This document shows positions 1-12,344 of a stretch of 64,000 nucleotides of DNA, in pieces (the first letter of the stretch is position 1; every line of letters begins with the position of its first letter). A program made the position numbers and the translations under genes. The notes beneath the pieces are model-generated. The model worked only from the letters and a program-made list of their open reading frames with translations. It had not been told where the DNA came from and searched no databases. The stretch is from Hansfordia pulvinata (lineage: Eukaryota > Ascomycota > Sordariomycetes > Xylariales): NCBI GenBank assembly GCA_006538405.1, contig BJKQ01000010.1:1550001-1614000 (forward strand). The letters run 5' to 3'.

Positions 1-3000
1 AAGGTCATGGGGATTCTACTCGTACGTAGGTAGTTAGGAACTACCCAAGGTAGTCAGTTAGAAACGAGGGCCTGCCTTGCCAGGCGCCAGCACTCTTGTG
101 CCACCGGGTTTCCCAGCGCCGCCTCAACTGCCACTGTGTATTCCCGCCCTTTCTCTCACCTGGAGATAATAAGCCCCCCCTGCCCCCCCGCAGTCTCCCT
201 TGAAGGAGGTGGTCTTGTCGCCTAGCGCAGTCTGTGATGACCGGCCCCAAGACGAGGTGTGCGAGCGGCGACACTAACAAGGCTGTCGGCGCTCGCTGCC
301 CGCTCACTGGGCACCTCACTAGGGGCCCTGCAGAAGTGATCCAGGCGCTGCGGGTCGTGTTTTTTCACTTTCCATCCCAATGTGGCACTTGGATGGGGAG
401 TCGGGAAGATCGCCGAGGCTGAAATCTCCTCTCTGCTGCTGGCCAGAACTGAAAGCAGACCTGCCAAGTAGGGCAATACAGTTTCTGCCCGGCAGTTTCT
501 TCCTCCAAAACACGGTGCGTTCGACCAGGAGAAGTGCCCGCCCCTATGTGAAACCCGGCTGCCTCCCCATACCTTGTCACGTGAAGAATAGAGTGAGACT
601 TCCCGTGGTTCATCCTATTTCCAGCTTATACTCGTGTTTCATGGATATTGCCTACAAATAACCTCTCTCTATGATTGCTGGAAACGGCCGAATTCTCCGA
701 TAATGAATGCTGACAACGTCGTACCAAAACAAAATACGGACATCCAGAATTCCCATTCATGAACCCTGCGCACCGTCCAGCCAGGCCTCGGAGCCTGCCG
801 AGATGCCAATTCTGTAGCGATATGAGACACCACGCGGCGAAGCCTCAAACCTGCCTGGCAGTGCGTCATACTTCCCAGATGTTTCTCCCCGCGCCTGCTT
901 CAAATTTCGGAGGTGCCCCCCCCTTTCTAAAATTGGGGTTTCCTGTCAAGATATCGTGATAGTAACCCCTGCCCCTGGAAAAGATGCTTGGTAGATTGGG
1001 AGGCTTGAGCCTCACAGTGCACACAACCAAAAACGTTCGTTTAGTATTCAGCGATCCACATACCACAGGATGACCCAGCCCTTTGGGCAACAACCTGAGG
1101 ATGGGCTTCTTCTCATTCGCCGCCAATGGCGCCCTTATCTCACACATCCAAGTGCACCAAGGGCAGCATTTTCAAGTTGGCACTGGTCATGGACTACCGG
1201 CAGCCAAGTATATCACAAAGCTACCGCGCTGTGCTACACAAATTGCCCCAGGCAGATTGGTAGCATCCACTACGAGCTCATGTATCAGCGTCGCTGTCGG
1301 AACCCCCTTTCCCCCGCCATACATTGCGAAAAAAGAAACACCACATATCGAAGCTACCGTGAATCTCAATTGAAAAGGTCGAGAAGCAAAATTGCTCACT
1401 GAAACTGTAAACAGAGTCTCTGCGCGCCCCCGTCGGGAGCTAATGCAAACAGAAATATAAGTAGCTACCAAAGACCATCTGAACGGCGGCATGTAGGGCC
1501 TCTGATCTGTTTAGTAGGGTTTTGGGACTCCCGATTGCACCGAGTATCAGGTGTGATCTCAATGCTGCACCATCTCCCACTTCTTAACCCGGCACCAGCT
1601 ACGTTCATAGATTCTATGAACAGGCAAGCCTGAGGAATAAGCAAGTGGTTATTATCTGCCTGTGAGTTTCTCAAGCCCCGCGAATTTAATAGAACGAAAA
1701 ACAAATGCAGTCATACTGTCCCGTCCCAGATGTGATAGCGGCTCCGGACCCGTCGATACACTACTTGATTCACAGACGTGACGGCGGCCACCTCCGCGGT
1801 AGCCAGTGCCGAGGAAATGCAACCCGGTGCTTTCCTAGAAGACCAGGGGCTGCGCACGAAAGACCTAAGAAAGCCGGGTTGAGTTCGACACAAGCTGTTG
1901 GTGACCCTATTGCCCATACTGCATAGAAGCCAAATTTCTCGCCGCCAAGGTTGATGCTGGAGGCCTGGATAGAATCTGAGCATGGCGACGTACTGGGGAG
2001 AGCAGTCGTAACTCGTGGACTACCGGCGGGAAGCAAATGTTGACGACAGGCTGCCTCTGGGCGCTCGAGAAACCGCTACAGCCCGAACCGGGCCTGCACG
2101 AGCACCTGAGCAACTCTGCATGGTTCCATGCGATTCCAGGCTGTCTCCCACCTTGCCAATGACCTCTCCAGTCGCAGGCTCAGCACAGCACTCTTTCAGC
2201 ACCAGGCAGGCAAAGGGAATAAAAAGTCTGGCGCGGCTGCCGGTGGACGATGTCATGGTCACCCACGAGCCTTTACTCAGAAGCAAAGTCTTGCACACCA
2301 GAGCCCCGAGACCCGAAGACTTGACTGAAACCAAAGAGTACATGCTTCGACCCGAGCAGCTTTGCCACCAGGTACCGAGTACATGACAATCCAAGTCGGG
2401 CGGTCTTGTGGAAGCCGTGCGAAGCTTTGCGCCTGGAATCAACTCACCCCGGCTCTGCTTGCTCGAATGGACCGACCGCTGTGCAGCCGAGTGTCGACCA
2501 CCTACGCGTACTCCGTAGAGAAGGGCGAGTGACTCGACTGGAGCGAGCTGCGTTCTTTTCTCATGGCCCCCCAGCGCAACACAATTGCGGGTTTCGAACA
2601 AAGGCTGCGTGGAATGGGCAGCGATATACAACGACGGCACCCGCCTGGAGGCCAAGAGACGCAGAGCCACGAGCGCTCAGAGCTATTCATCATCATGTCG
2701 GGTGAGCATTGACTTGCTGCACACGCCGGTGACTGCGGGCCAAAGTTGATACCAGTTCCAGCTCGCGGACCTGGACGGTGGCGCTCACGCATGCTCGTAC
2801 CTACCACCTACATGCATACATACATACTCGGAGTCAACCCACCCACCCTGCGAACCCCCCAGGAAACGGTGACAATTACCAGCGAGGGACGAGTGCTTGA
2901 TAGTACAAGTACCCGTACGGGGCCTGGGCGTGCTAACTCGTACATAAGGCATGAACCAGGATGAGTACAGGAGTAGCAGCCAGTGAAAAACAGCGGACAT

Positions 3001-4440
3001 GGATTCTGGCTCAAGCGGCGGCGGCTGCCATCGTGTGGATCGCCTTCTTAATTCCCGGCGTCAGCCAATCATGCATGGCACTTCCGGACTGCCAATGAGA
3101 TGGGAGGATCGATTTTTTCGTCAGGTAGGTCGTCGGTCATCCCTTGCCAACGTGCCAGCGCGTGGAGAGAATGATGAGGGCATGTTGCGAGACGGAAGTG
3201 AGTGATCGGTGGGAGGCATGGACGGTAGGTACGGACAGAGTACTTGTGACCAGCACATCCATTGTAACTACCAGGTTCCATTACCAACAATAGTAGTGGA
3301 CCTTGGGTACCTTATGCAGGGCAAGGTACCTAGGTGGCTTAGGTAGGAGGTGGTGTGGAGGGCGGGCATGGCCGAAGTCGAGGGGACGGCGAAAAGGCCG
3401 GACCCGATCTTCGCGGTTCCTGGCAGGGACGAATTAATAAGTACGAGTATCGCGGCTTTCCCAGTTTGTACGGGCGGGACGGGATGGGATGGACAGACAG
3501 GTTTGGAGGAGTTTATCGTTGCTGCACGCCAAGACCCAAGACTGCCTTCCTACGAGTACTGCCCGGCACCTCGCCCCATAATGAATTACGCTGCCGGGGG
3601 GTCGGTCTCTTCTGCCCACAATACAATCGGGGATGGAAGAACTTGGTAACATCTGACGTAAATACATCCAGCCGAGTGTAGTCGTACGCTCTTGCCAGCC
3701 GCTGACCCCCATCCATGCTGCCCGGGCATCGCCATCAAAGAGCCCTGTACCAGTGGCATACGGAACCTACCTATAATAAGATATTTGTATAATCAAGCTC
3801 TCGAGTGAAGTGGCATACCAGAGCGTCCTTGACGCCCGCACTGCGACAGGTATCCGTAGGTACATGACTAGGTACCTGCCACCAATCCCGGCATCAGGTT
3901 CCCCCCCACGGATAGAACGGCAGTGAAGCTCGTACACTTCGTCAATACGAGTCTACCAGTGCTGGTATGGAGCTCCCCACGATGGCGTGGTAGCCTCGCA
4001 GCTCAATCAGAGACCAGTTGCACGTACTCGTAGTCAGCTGATACCAATGCCGGATGCTCAGCCTGCAAGGCCTGGCATCACGTAGGTAGATATTCTGCAG
4101 TCCATCAGTGTGTACGAGCAACTGGGGCGCTTGGCTAGTCGCAATGATCTATCTGCGCCTCTTCAATTAAGGAACCAAGGCGCCCTTCAGGAAGACACAT
4201 GGAGACAGCCTCGTGCAGCTAAGAGACCCTGAACCGGATACCTTACTTGAGTCAGTCGCTGCTCGCCGCCTGGCTGCCAGCCGCCAGGTCGGGCGGCGGC
4301 CAACAGATAGCCGGGTCGGGCCTAGCTCAGGTACATAGGTAGACAAGGCGCCTGGCAGCGGAAGGCTAGGTGTCCACCCGACCTCATCAAATCCTCCGTC
4401 GAGCTGTTTTCCGGCGCAGGTTAGGCTTGGCTGCTCACTA
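1..4440. other. Intergenic DNA without a recognisable gene
   Basis: Open frames here are short, have no start/splice architecture and no recognisable protein motif. The stretch contains several copies of a GTACGAGTA/TACTCGTAC motif (for example 17-25, 3441-3449 and 4024-4032) and of TACCTAGG/AGGTAGGT-like words. I see no terminal repeats, transposase remnant or tRNA. A divergent or fast-evolving gene with many short exons cannot be excluded. Confidence 0.6.
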
Positions 4441-4923
4441 AAAGACCTACCTGCTGGTTGCGAACCAGTCGTCGTCGTGTCAAGTCGTGTCGAAGCCCCA
4501 AGACTGTGTCGTGTCGCCTGCCAGCCAACGAACGCAACGCCATCGCCACACCCAAGTCCTTGCTTGTGCTTCACACCATCCACCACAACAGGTATCATCA
4601 CATCACGCCGCCGCCACCCCATCGCCGACCTTGCCTTGCAAGCCTCCAGGTACGTACGTACGTCTGTCGTCGCGTCGCGTCTCGCCTCGCCTCGTTCCAC
4701 GCCGGGCCCTTCCACCATGCCATCCCGTCCCATCCCGGCGCAACCCTTTCCATCTCCCATCTGCCATCCTGTCGCCTCGCCTCGCGGGCCTGCTTGCCGT
4801 CACAACAGCAAGCAAGCAAGCCAAAGCTGGAGGAAACATCGCCCCCGTACCCACGCCATAGGACGCTCCCCGTGGCTCTGCCTCGCCTTGTCTGCCTTAC
4901 CTGCTCTGCCTAGCCCAGCTCTT

Positions 4924-4960
4924 CCTTGCCTTGCCTTGCCTTGCCTTGCCTTGCCTTGCC
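4924..4960 (+). repeat. (CCTTG)n short tandem repeat
   Basis: About seven perfect pentanucleotide CCTTG units in a row, inside the pyrimidine-rich region. Confidence 0.9.
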
Positions 4961-5139
4961 CACCCTACCTAAGCTTTGCAAGCTCTGTGGTTCTGCATTC
5001 TCTCCTCTCCTTGGGGCTGCGATGTGCTGTGCTGTGGTGCGCCAGAGCTGTGGAAGCAACGCGACTTTTTGCTCGCGCGGCCAGTCCACACACGACTCTG
5101 GTCCGAGTTGGCTGGCCGAGGTCGCGTCATCCACTCAGC

Positions 5140-5236
5140 CCACACACACCACAGTCGCACCGCGCACGCACGCACGCACACACGCACATGCACGCACGCA
5201 CGCACACACTGCACTCGCACACGCATCGACGCACAG
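5140..5236 (+). repeat. CA/ACGC-rich simple repeat
   Basis: Interrupted run of CA dinucleotides and ACGC tetranucleotides, alternating purine-pyrimidine over roughly 95 bases, hence a candidate for unusual DNA structure. No coding potential seen. Confidence 0.85.
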
Positions 5237-5873
5237 TACCCCATACACACCCGCCAGCCGGCGCGTGTCCCCTCTGTTTCGTGCCATACTACTGGGGACC
5301 AGGGGGCAGAGGGGCTACCGCGCCGAGGCTGGCAGGGTGCAGTCGCACAGAGTGAGTGGGCGGGCGACTGATGGGCGAGTGCCCTCACGTCGCTCGCGCT
5401 GATTGGGCTGCTGGTTGCCTTGTCGTCCTGGCCGCCGCCGCCGCCGCCCCGCCTTCCTTCTCTGATGCGTCGTGTGGTGCCCTGCCCTGCCCTGGTTGCC
5501 CTGCCCTGCATTGCCTTCCATGTCCTGGCCCGCGTGACTGCATCGTGGTGGTAGTCCCGCCGCGAGCGCTGCCGTTGCCGGCACCGCGTCGCCAGAGCCT
5601 CAGCCTCGATTGTCAGCCGGCCGGTCCCTGTGTCAACCCAAACAGCGTGGCGAGACCGCCCTCGGGGCTGCGCCTGGATCTGCGAGAGAGGGGGACTGGC
5701 GCATCGTGGAACCACCTCCCATCCCGCCACAGGCCGTGGCCGCTCGGTGGCTACTGCAGGCGCCAACTACCAAACCTTGCCAGACGGGCTGCTCGGTGGT
5801 TATTCCCGGGTAAGATACCCGCTCATTCGGGTCCCGTCACATTCACCACTCGCCCAGCCCCGAGAACCCTCCT

Positions 5874-5898
5874 CCCCCCCCCCCCCCCCCCCCCCCCC
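5874..5898 (+). repeat. Poly-C homopolymer of 25
   Basis: Uninterrupted run of C. The true length is uncertain because long homopolymers are poorly resolved by sequencing, and other G/C runs in this window appear to have lost bases. Confidence 0.9.
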
Positions 5899-8439
5899 TC
5901 CCATCTCACACCCGGCACTGGTCAGCTTCGCCAGTCCTCGATGCAGCCTCTCCAGGACTGGTGCGGGTACGAGCAGCCTTTCGTACTCGTGTCGAGCCCC
6001 GCGGACCACGCGTGGTTGAATGGTGCTGCTGGCTTACCGCATGCTGTCGGCTGGGTCTGATCTGACCTGCGCCGGCGGCTGCTGGTGCTTCTGCCGGTGC
6101 TACATGCTGCTATCTCGTCCTCCATTTTCATGCATTGCATCTATCCGAGTCGGGTACTCGCGCTTGGGTATCTCGACTCCCTCCAGCTGTCGTCTCTCTG
6201 TGCATGGCCTGCGGACTCGCCTGCATCTGCCCTGGGCTGCTGGCCCCCAAACCCGTCCTCTCCATACCATCCCACCCGCGCGCCCCCCGCCGCCTCGACC
6301 TGGCCTGGCCTGGCCTGCCTATACATATCGGTACCTACCTTAGCATCGCATACTTCTGCCCGAGGTAGCCTCTACATGCCTCGATCGTCTCATGTTCTGC
6401 GATGCCTGCTTGTGGCGCCCCCTAGACCTTGGAAGCTCACACCCCTCCAGTACAGATAACACGGTCCGATCTGATCAGCCGGTGGTACATCTCTCTAACC
6501 AACCCCCATCCAGCCTGCTCCCTCGACAAGGAGCAAAGAGGAGAAAGGGACAACGAAAGGCTTGAAAGCCGCATACCTAGTATCTCGAGAGTAATAATAA
6601 TTCTCCTGCAATTATGGGTAAGTCTAGCTCCACCAGTATGCGTACGAAGGCGAACACCACAGCCTTCCCCTGTTTCTTCTTCTCTCGCATCTCTTCTTCC
6701 CTTTCGCTCCATCCTCTATCGCACCCATACCTGCGGGCTGGGGAATATCTGCGCGGCTTTGCACTCTGCTCCTCGCCTTACACAATCCCTGAATTTCTCT
6801 GCCGACGTGACGCCACTTGGTCGAGTCGAGCCACGAAGCAGGCGGCATCCGTTCTCATCGTGCGGCCCTGGTACGTCGTCGCGCTCGTCGTCACGCTGTC
6901 TGCCTAGCTGTTTGTTCCCCTTGTCGCCATCAATGTCCAGCAGCCGGTGGCTGCTTCACACTCTGTCCGTCTGTGCGACCACCCCTCTCCACACTTTCCC
7001 ACAGCTTGCCGGTCATCTTGTTACTCACCGGTATGCCTTGCGTACATTGGCCTCGACCATCTTTGGTCCTCCCATGCTGCCCCATCTTGGCTCACTTCAC
7101 TGCCCGTCGTCCTACTCGTCACTACACAGCGAACGTTACTTTGCACGGGACGAGTGGTCGGTCCGCAAGCCCTCTTCCCTATATCTCACTTGGCATGTCC
7201 TACCGCCTCAGCCTGCTACCAGTTATCTCTGGTGCCCTCCTTTTGCCGCCCGTCCATCCCCGTCGCGGCGTACACACAAGAGTGGGCTGAGCTACCACAG
7301 ACCCTCGCACACAATCCCGATTGTCGCCTCAGTCAGCCAGGTTTCGGCGGATGTCTTTCTACGACCGGTGTCGGTTGGATGTCCCTGCTGGGGTTCCTCT
7401 GCCCGCCAACCCACCATCTTGTCTCATTTTCATCACTGGCTCTGCTGCTGAGCATCTGGCACGTTCGTATGCCTCTACATGAGTGTCCTCTACCGCCAAA
7501 TTCATCGAACGAGAGGAGCATAGCTTGCTCCTTGTCCGGACGTCCAGTCTGACCCGCTGCTGCCACCTCACACCCCACTCCGTTCCTGAACCCTTTCCTT
7601 TTTGGAATCCTCGAACAGTCTGTTTGATCGCGCACCCCCCCCGCCCCATCCATCCCACACCACATGCAACTGCGGCCCGCCACGCTGGGCGCACCTATCT
7701 ACCTGGCCGCCCTCTCTCTGTCTTCCCAGGCCGGCTTGCCCTCGTTTCACCCCGACTTGTCAACCTCTTCTTCGATCCTCCTCCTTATGCCACCTCCCAT
7801 CGACACGCCTTTGGGTCCGTTCTGACTCGACTTTCTCAATCTAGCCGACAACGGAGATACATACCGCCCTGTAAGTTGATCAAAACCCTCCCTATCTTCG
7901 CCCTTCGCCGGCATTTCCCCGTTATGTTTTGGGGTCAGCTCTCCCAGACCCAAGCTGTGATGTCGACGCGCAGTCATCGCAGGCGAAGCTAGTGCGGACG
8001 TCTACCATGTCTCTGCGCCTTTGTCAGCGGGGCAGCGAGACACCAGCTCGGCCTTGAGTTTGCGATGGTCCAGTGTCGGGTTTGTCTTTAAACTAAGACC
8101 TACTACCCTGAAACCTACCTAAGCAAGCGTGGTCGATCGGACATTGCACGTTTCCTCTTTTCACATTCCTCCCTCTGCCCTAAGCCTTCTGGCATCAGAG
8201 CACGCCCCAGTAAATATCTGGAGCCTTAGCCCGTGGGCCCGTGAGGACCCTTTTGGGCAGCCACCATGGCTCTCGTTCAGCCAAGGTCCCTCGACCACGG
8301 GATCGCACTCTATGACCAGCGATCCGCACGGCTTCCCAATTCACCATCATCATTCCATCATCCACCAAACACGCTGTCATCACCCGCCCTCCCGCGCGCA
8401 TCTCCTTCTCTCTCCTGGCCTGCATCATTCATCGAGCAC

Positions 8440-10447
8440 ATGTCACAGAGGCCGAGCCAAGATACTGACGGGCTACAGCGCGAGAGATCTCGCTCCCCTC
8501 GACGCGGCCGATCTAGGAGTCCCGGCCGAACCGGAGGTCGCCGTCGATCTTACTCGCCGCGCAGCCACTCCCGCAGTCGCGAGGACTACCGCAGATCCGA
8601 TAGACGATCTCGCTCCCCTGTTTCTGGCACTGGAGCTCCAGCAGGCGGCTCAGCCCAGCCTCCGAGAAACTACGAAGACCGACAGCACGCGCGCGAGTCC
8701 ATGATGAATAACATTCGAGAGACATCACAACAAGACCGGCGTGTCTACGTCGGCAACTTGTCCTACGACGTCAAATGGCACCATCTCAAGGACTTTATGC
8801 GACAGGGTACGTCTAGCCGATATAACGGGCTTTCTCAAGATAAATGGGACGGGATTTGACTGACTATTGTTTGCACTCGCAGCTGGAGAGGTCCTCTTCG
8901 CCGATGTTTTACTTCTTCCCAACGGAATGTCGAAGTGGGCGTCTACACGTAGTTCATGGCTGGTTCTTTCTTTTGGTTTTTCTCCTTTGGCACTTGATGG
9001 AATTGATGGATTGACGGGTCGGGCCATTGTCCATGGGTCTTGTAGGGATGCGGGTAAGTCTTCGAATCTGAACTCTGGCCATGTGTGCTCGTTTTGCTGA
9101 CTTGATGATCAGAATCGTGGAATATGCTACAAGGGAGCAAGCACAGAACGCCGTCGCGACGCTCAGCAACCAAAACTTGATGGGCAGGCTGGTCTACGTC
9201 CGAGAGGTAAGCGTCCACAAGCAATGCCAAACACGCTTACTGACACTTTGTCGGATGTAGGATCGTGAGGCCGAGCCTCGTTTCATCGGCGCCACTGGAG
9301 GCCGTGGCGGCTATGCGGCGGCGGGCGGCCCTGGTGGTATGCATGGGGGCCCGGGCGGCCGGGGCGGCTACGGTGGAGGCTACGGAGGCCCTCCGGTGGT
9401 ATGGCTGGCGGTAACCGACAGCTCTATGTTGCCGTTTGTCGGCCCATCCGCAATCTCGTGGTGTACCCAATTCGCTAACTTGGGGAAAGCTTCCGTACAC
9501 TGTTGGATGGCAAGATCTGAAAGATCTATTCCGTCAGGCTGGTGAGTGTTCCCTTGATTCATCTGGCACATACGGGTTGATGTCTCATCGACCCCAGAAG
9601 TCTCCGAGGACTTCCTCTGTAAAGGCATACTGACCAAACACGCTTGCTAGCTCGTAATGGAGCCGTCATCCGCGCCGACGTCCACCTCGGCCCTGATGGT
9701 CGGCCCAAGGGTTCTGGTATCGTCATGTACGAGCACCCCGATGATGTTCGCAATGCCATCCAGCAATTCAATGGCTTCGACTGGCAAGGCCGCCTTCTCG
9801 AAGTCCGCGAGGACCGGTTTGCCTTCCAAGGTGGCGGCCCTGGTGGCTTTGGTGGCGGTCGTGGAGGCTTTGGAGGTCGCGGAGGCTTCGCTGGAGGCTT
9901 CGGTGGCCCCCGTGGCGGCTTCGGTGGCCGTGGCGGCTTCGGCGGCGGCGGCTTTGGCGGACGCGGCGGCTACGGGGCGGCATGGGCGGCGGTCCTCCCG
10001 TTGGCGGCGGCGGCGGCTTTGACGGCCCTGCACCTGCACCCCCGGCCCCAATGCCTTCACCGACTATGCCACACCTCGGGAAGCGACCCCAGTGAGGTTA
10101 TATACGTGCGAAACGTACGTCCAGCAGCCCCATAGTGCGCTTGTTTTGTGATGCTGACATTTCTGCAGCTTCCCTGGTCTACTAGCAATGAGGATCTGGT
10201 CGAACTATTCACCACCATCGGCAAGGTCGACCAGGCAGAGATCCAGTACGAACCGAGCGGCCGGTCTCGCGGCACTGGTGTGGTACGCTTCGATGGAATG
10301 GAAACCGCCGAGACGGCCATCACCAAGTTCCAAGGCTACCAGTACGGGGGACGCCCTCTTGGTCTCAGCTTCGTCAAATACGTCAGCCCTGGAGGCGGTT
10401 CCGTCGGCGACAGCATGGAGACAGACGGTGGCCACGCGCCGGCCTGA
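8440..10447 (+). CDS. GBP2: RS/RGG-rich RNA-binding protein with three RRMs (Gbp2/Hrb1-like)
   Basis: Predicted SR-like, poly(A)+ RNA-binding/export protein. Order: an N-terminal RS-rich tail (about 80 residues), RRM1 with RNP2-like VYVGNLSY and the word GIVEYA/AIVEYA, a Gly/Arg-rich linker, RRM2 ([13 protein letters not shown], then KGSGIVMYE), a long Gly/Phe-rich linker, and RRM3 (VIYVRN, then [14 protein letters not shown] and GTGVVRFD). Exons: 8440-8806, 8883-8940 (or 8883-8934 plus a microexon 9046-9053), 9113-9206, 9261-9433, 9490-9541, 9651-10114 and 10169-10447, giving about 496 codons. The conserved reading jumps frame near 9393, 9974, 10052 and 10075, each consistent with one missing base in a G/C-rich run; otherwise homology is continuous. 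The acceptor before 9490 is AAG, slightly unusual. Start chosen as the first ATG before the RS region. The symbol follows the yeast family name; orthology to Gbp2 rather than Hrb1 is not resolved. Confidence 0.85.
9046..9053 (+). other. Candidate 8-nt microexon of the RRM gene
   Basis: The octamer GGATGCGG is preceded by TTGTAG and followed by GTAAGT. Joined after the lysine codon that ends RRM1 exon 2 it would give the Gly-Cys-Gly expected in fungal members of this family before IVEYA. This model needs one extra G at the preceding donor (position about 8935). The simpler model skips it and gives Trp-Ala instead. Confidence 0.4.
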
Positions 10448-12344
10448 CGCAGGACCAGATCATGTAGATGATCAGGTGCTTGTGACCAGTTTTCATTCCT
10501 CGCTCAGCGCAAGGCTGGAAACGCCGACACTCCAAGGTCTGTCCCACATTATTGTGGCGTTTTTTTTGGGGTTGATCATCCAACCAACTATTGGACCCCC
10601 TTCGCGGAACTCATGTACTACAATCTCCTTATACGCCTTCGCTCGCGCGCAATGATACCCTGGGTCGATGTGGAGGGGACGTGGCCAGATTCTCCATACT
10701 TGCAACAAATACTGGCAAAAGCGGTGGAAATCTAGGGGGTATCTTCGCGCGACAAATTGGTCAAGATGGAATCCAAGCGAAGGCTATGGAGGAGACGACC
10801 CTGACGTTTCCTTCACACTAGCCTGCTGCTCAGGACTCACCGTGGAGGGAAATCGTCGCGGCTCAGAGTGCTATAACTAGATTGTCGCAAAATTGCATCA
10901 TGGTTGATTTATGAAGGTGATGGTGGATCGTGGCGCACTGGGGAGCGGGTTTCTGGTCAGGAGAAGTTTGCGGCCAAGTGAGCGGAAACATTCATTCGGA
11001 TACGGTTTCCCCTTGCTTACATCGAGAGTGTGGCTTCGGGCGTGATCATGAAGCCGCGGCGCCGGGTCTATGCCGCGCCCTGGGAGAAGGGACTAACCAA
11101 AGACTCGTCAAGTGAGATGAGTGTTTGGACTAATTTCGCGCCGTGATCGCCAGGCCTTGGCTGGCTTCTTTTCAGGCCCTTTTTGAATCAGAGCTGACGC
11201 CTGAACCCTATGGTGTTGCTAGGCACATAGGCACAGGGCTAGATGTGAACAAGTTCCGCCAGCGCTCGACACGATCGGAACAGATCACAAGATATGCCGT
11301 CGCGATGGCACGTCTGGCTCTCAGAACGTTGGTCTGCACCTGCAAGAAAAGTGCACACAAATGCTGATACAGTCTTGGGTGCTCACCCAATCCTCCACTA
11401 CTCATGATCTCCTAATAGAAGCGTATCGCGTGTGTTCTTTTTAATCGGTCGTTGCTCTCAACATGCTGACGACCAAGTCAAGACCCCTAAAACACCCGCT
11501 AAATGGCGTTGGAATTTGTGCGTGAAGCTCCAAAGTCTGCTTGAGTCATGCGTGCCCACGGTCAATTTGACCTTTGCGCAGCTTGCTGGATCGTTTCTCC
11601 ATTCCGTATTGCACGGCTGACCCTAAGGGAGGTTTGTCGATTGTCACCAAGCCGGCAATTCGGTTAAAGTTCTGAAACACCAGATACTGAATGAGGCCGC
11701 CGATAGACGCAATAAGCCCCTTTGAAGGGAGGAGACACCCGAGGATATCACTGCAGCTGTATCGTGAGTAGGTGGCATTGGTCACATACACGCCACGCAG
11801 TGTAGTCATGGGAATCGCACGAGGTAACTAGCATCGAGAACCAAGTCCGCCAGGCAAAGAAGTAGTGAGCGAGAACGTTTTTCCTCTCACCGGAATGCTA
11901 GTCTCCTTGTCTTTCCTCTGATACTTGAGGACGTGGCTATGGACGTGATAGAACCAGATATGAAAGCGACACGAGAGTCGTACCGTACTGGCTTTGAGCG
12001 TTGGGCAAGAGAAAAGCAGGTTGAAAGACTTCATGGCGCGACAAAAGCCCTAGACTCGAACGTGCATGGAAGAGCGCAAGCAGCATTTGTGTATTGGTGC
12101 AGACAGCTGAATAGTCTGTCGGTTCCCGACCCACGTGGGAAGACCAGGCTGGCCCTTCTTGCACACCGCGTGCAGTGATCAGGATGTGGCGTATCAACAA
12201 CCGGCGGTTGTGTGTGTGTGTGTGTGTGTTGTGGCCTTGTTCATGACATATGTTCCAGCCCAGGGAGGGCGAGACTCGAGACTCGTAGGGCGGGCGCGTC
12301 ATGTGTGGCGGCCCGTGATGGCGTGAAGAGTTGCGTCTTGGCTT
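10448..12344. other. Intergenic region between the convergent RRM and SRP14 genes
   Basis: Holds the 3' ends of both neighbouring genes. No open frame with a recognisable product was found on either strand. A (TG)n tract lies at 12209-12229. The region is longer than needed for two 3' UTRs, so a non-coding RNA or a small unrecognised gene remains possible. Confidence 0.55.
12209..12229 (+). repeat. (TG)n dinucleotide repeat
   Basis: About ten TG units, a simple microsatellite roughly 115 bases downstream of the SRP14 stop codon. Confidence 0.9.

Larger units (their letters stand above)
4441..8439 (+). other. C+T-biased region upstream of the RRM gene
   Basis: For almost 4 kb the + strand is strongly enriched in C and T, with blocks such as repeated CTCGC, CCTTG and long CT-rich tracts, and with several splice-like GTAAGT words (for example after an ATG near 6609). 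Long open frames occur in more than one frame but look like by-products of the compositional bias: they are Ser/Pro/His/Arg-rich and resemble no family. Polypyrimidine stretches upstream of start sites are common in filamentous fungi, so part of this may be the promoter and spliced 5' leader of the RNA-binding protein gene at 8440. No coding gene is called. Confidence 0.45.

Noticed and set aside
2020..2670. 216-codon open frame on the minus strand
   Set aside because: Composition is Ser/Arg/Leu-rich without any motif, overlapping frames of similar quality exist, and no start or splice context supports it.
4477..5355. 292-codon open frame on the plus strand and its antisense partners
   Set aside because: Lies in CT-rich and CA/ACGC simple repeats; the protein would be made of repeat-derived His/Thr/Arg/Ala runs.
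6429..7451. 340-codon open frame on the plus strand
   Set aside because: Open because of low purine content in a pyrimidine-biased region; Ser/Pro/Leu-rich with no family resemblance and with equally long frames in other phases.
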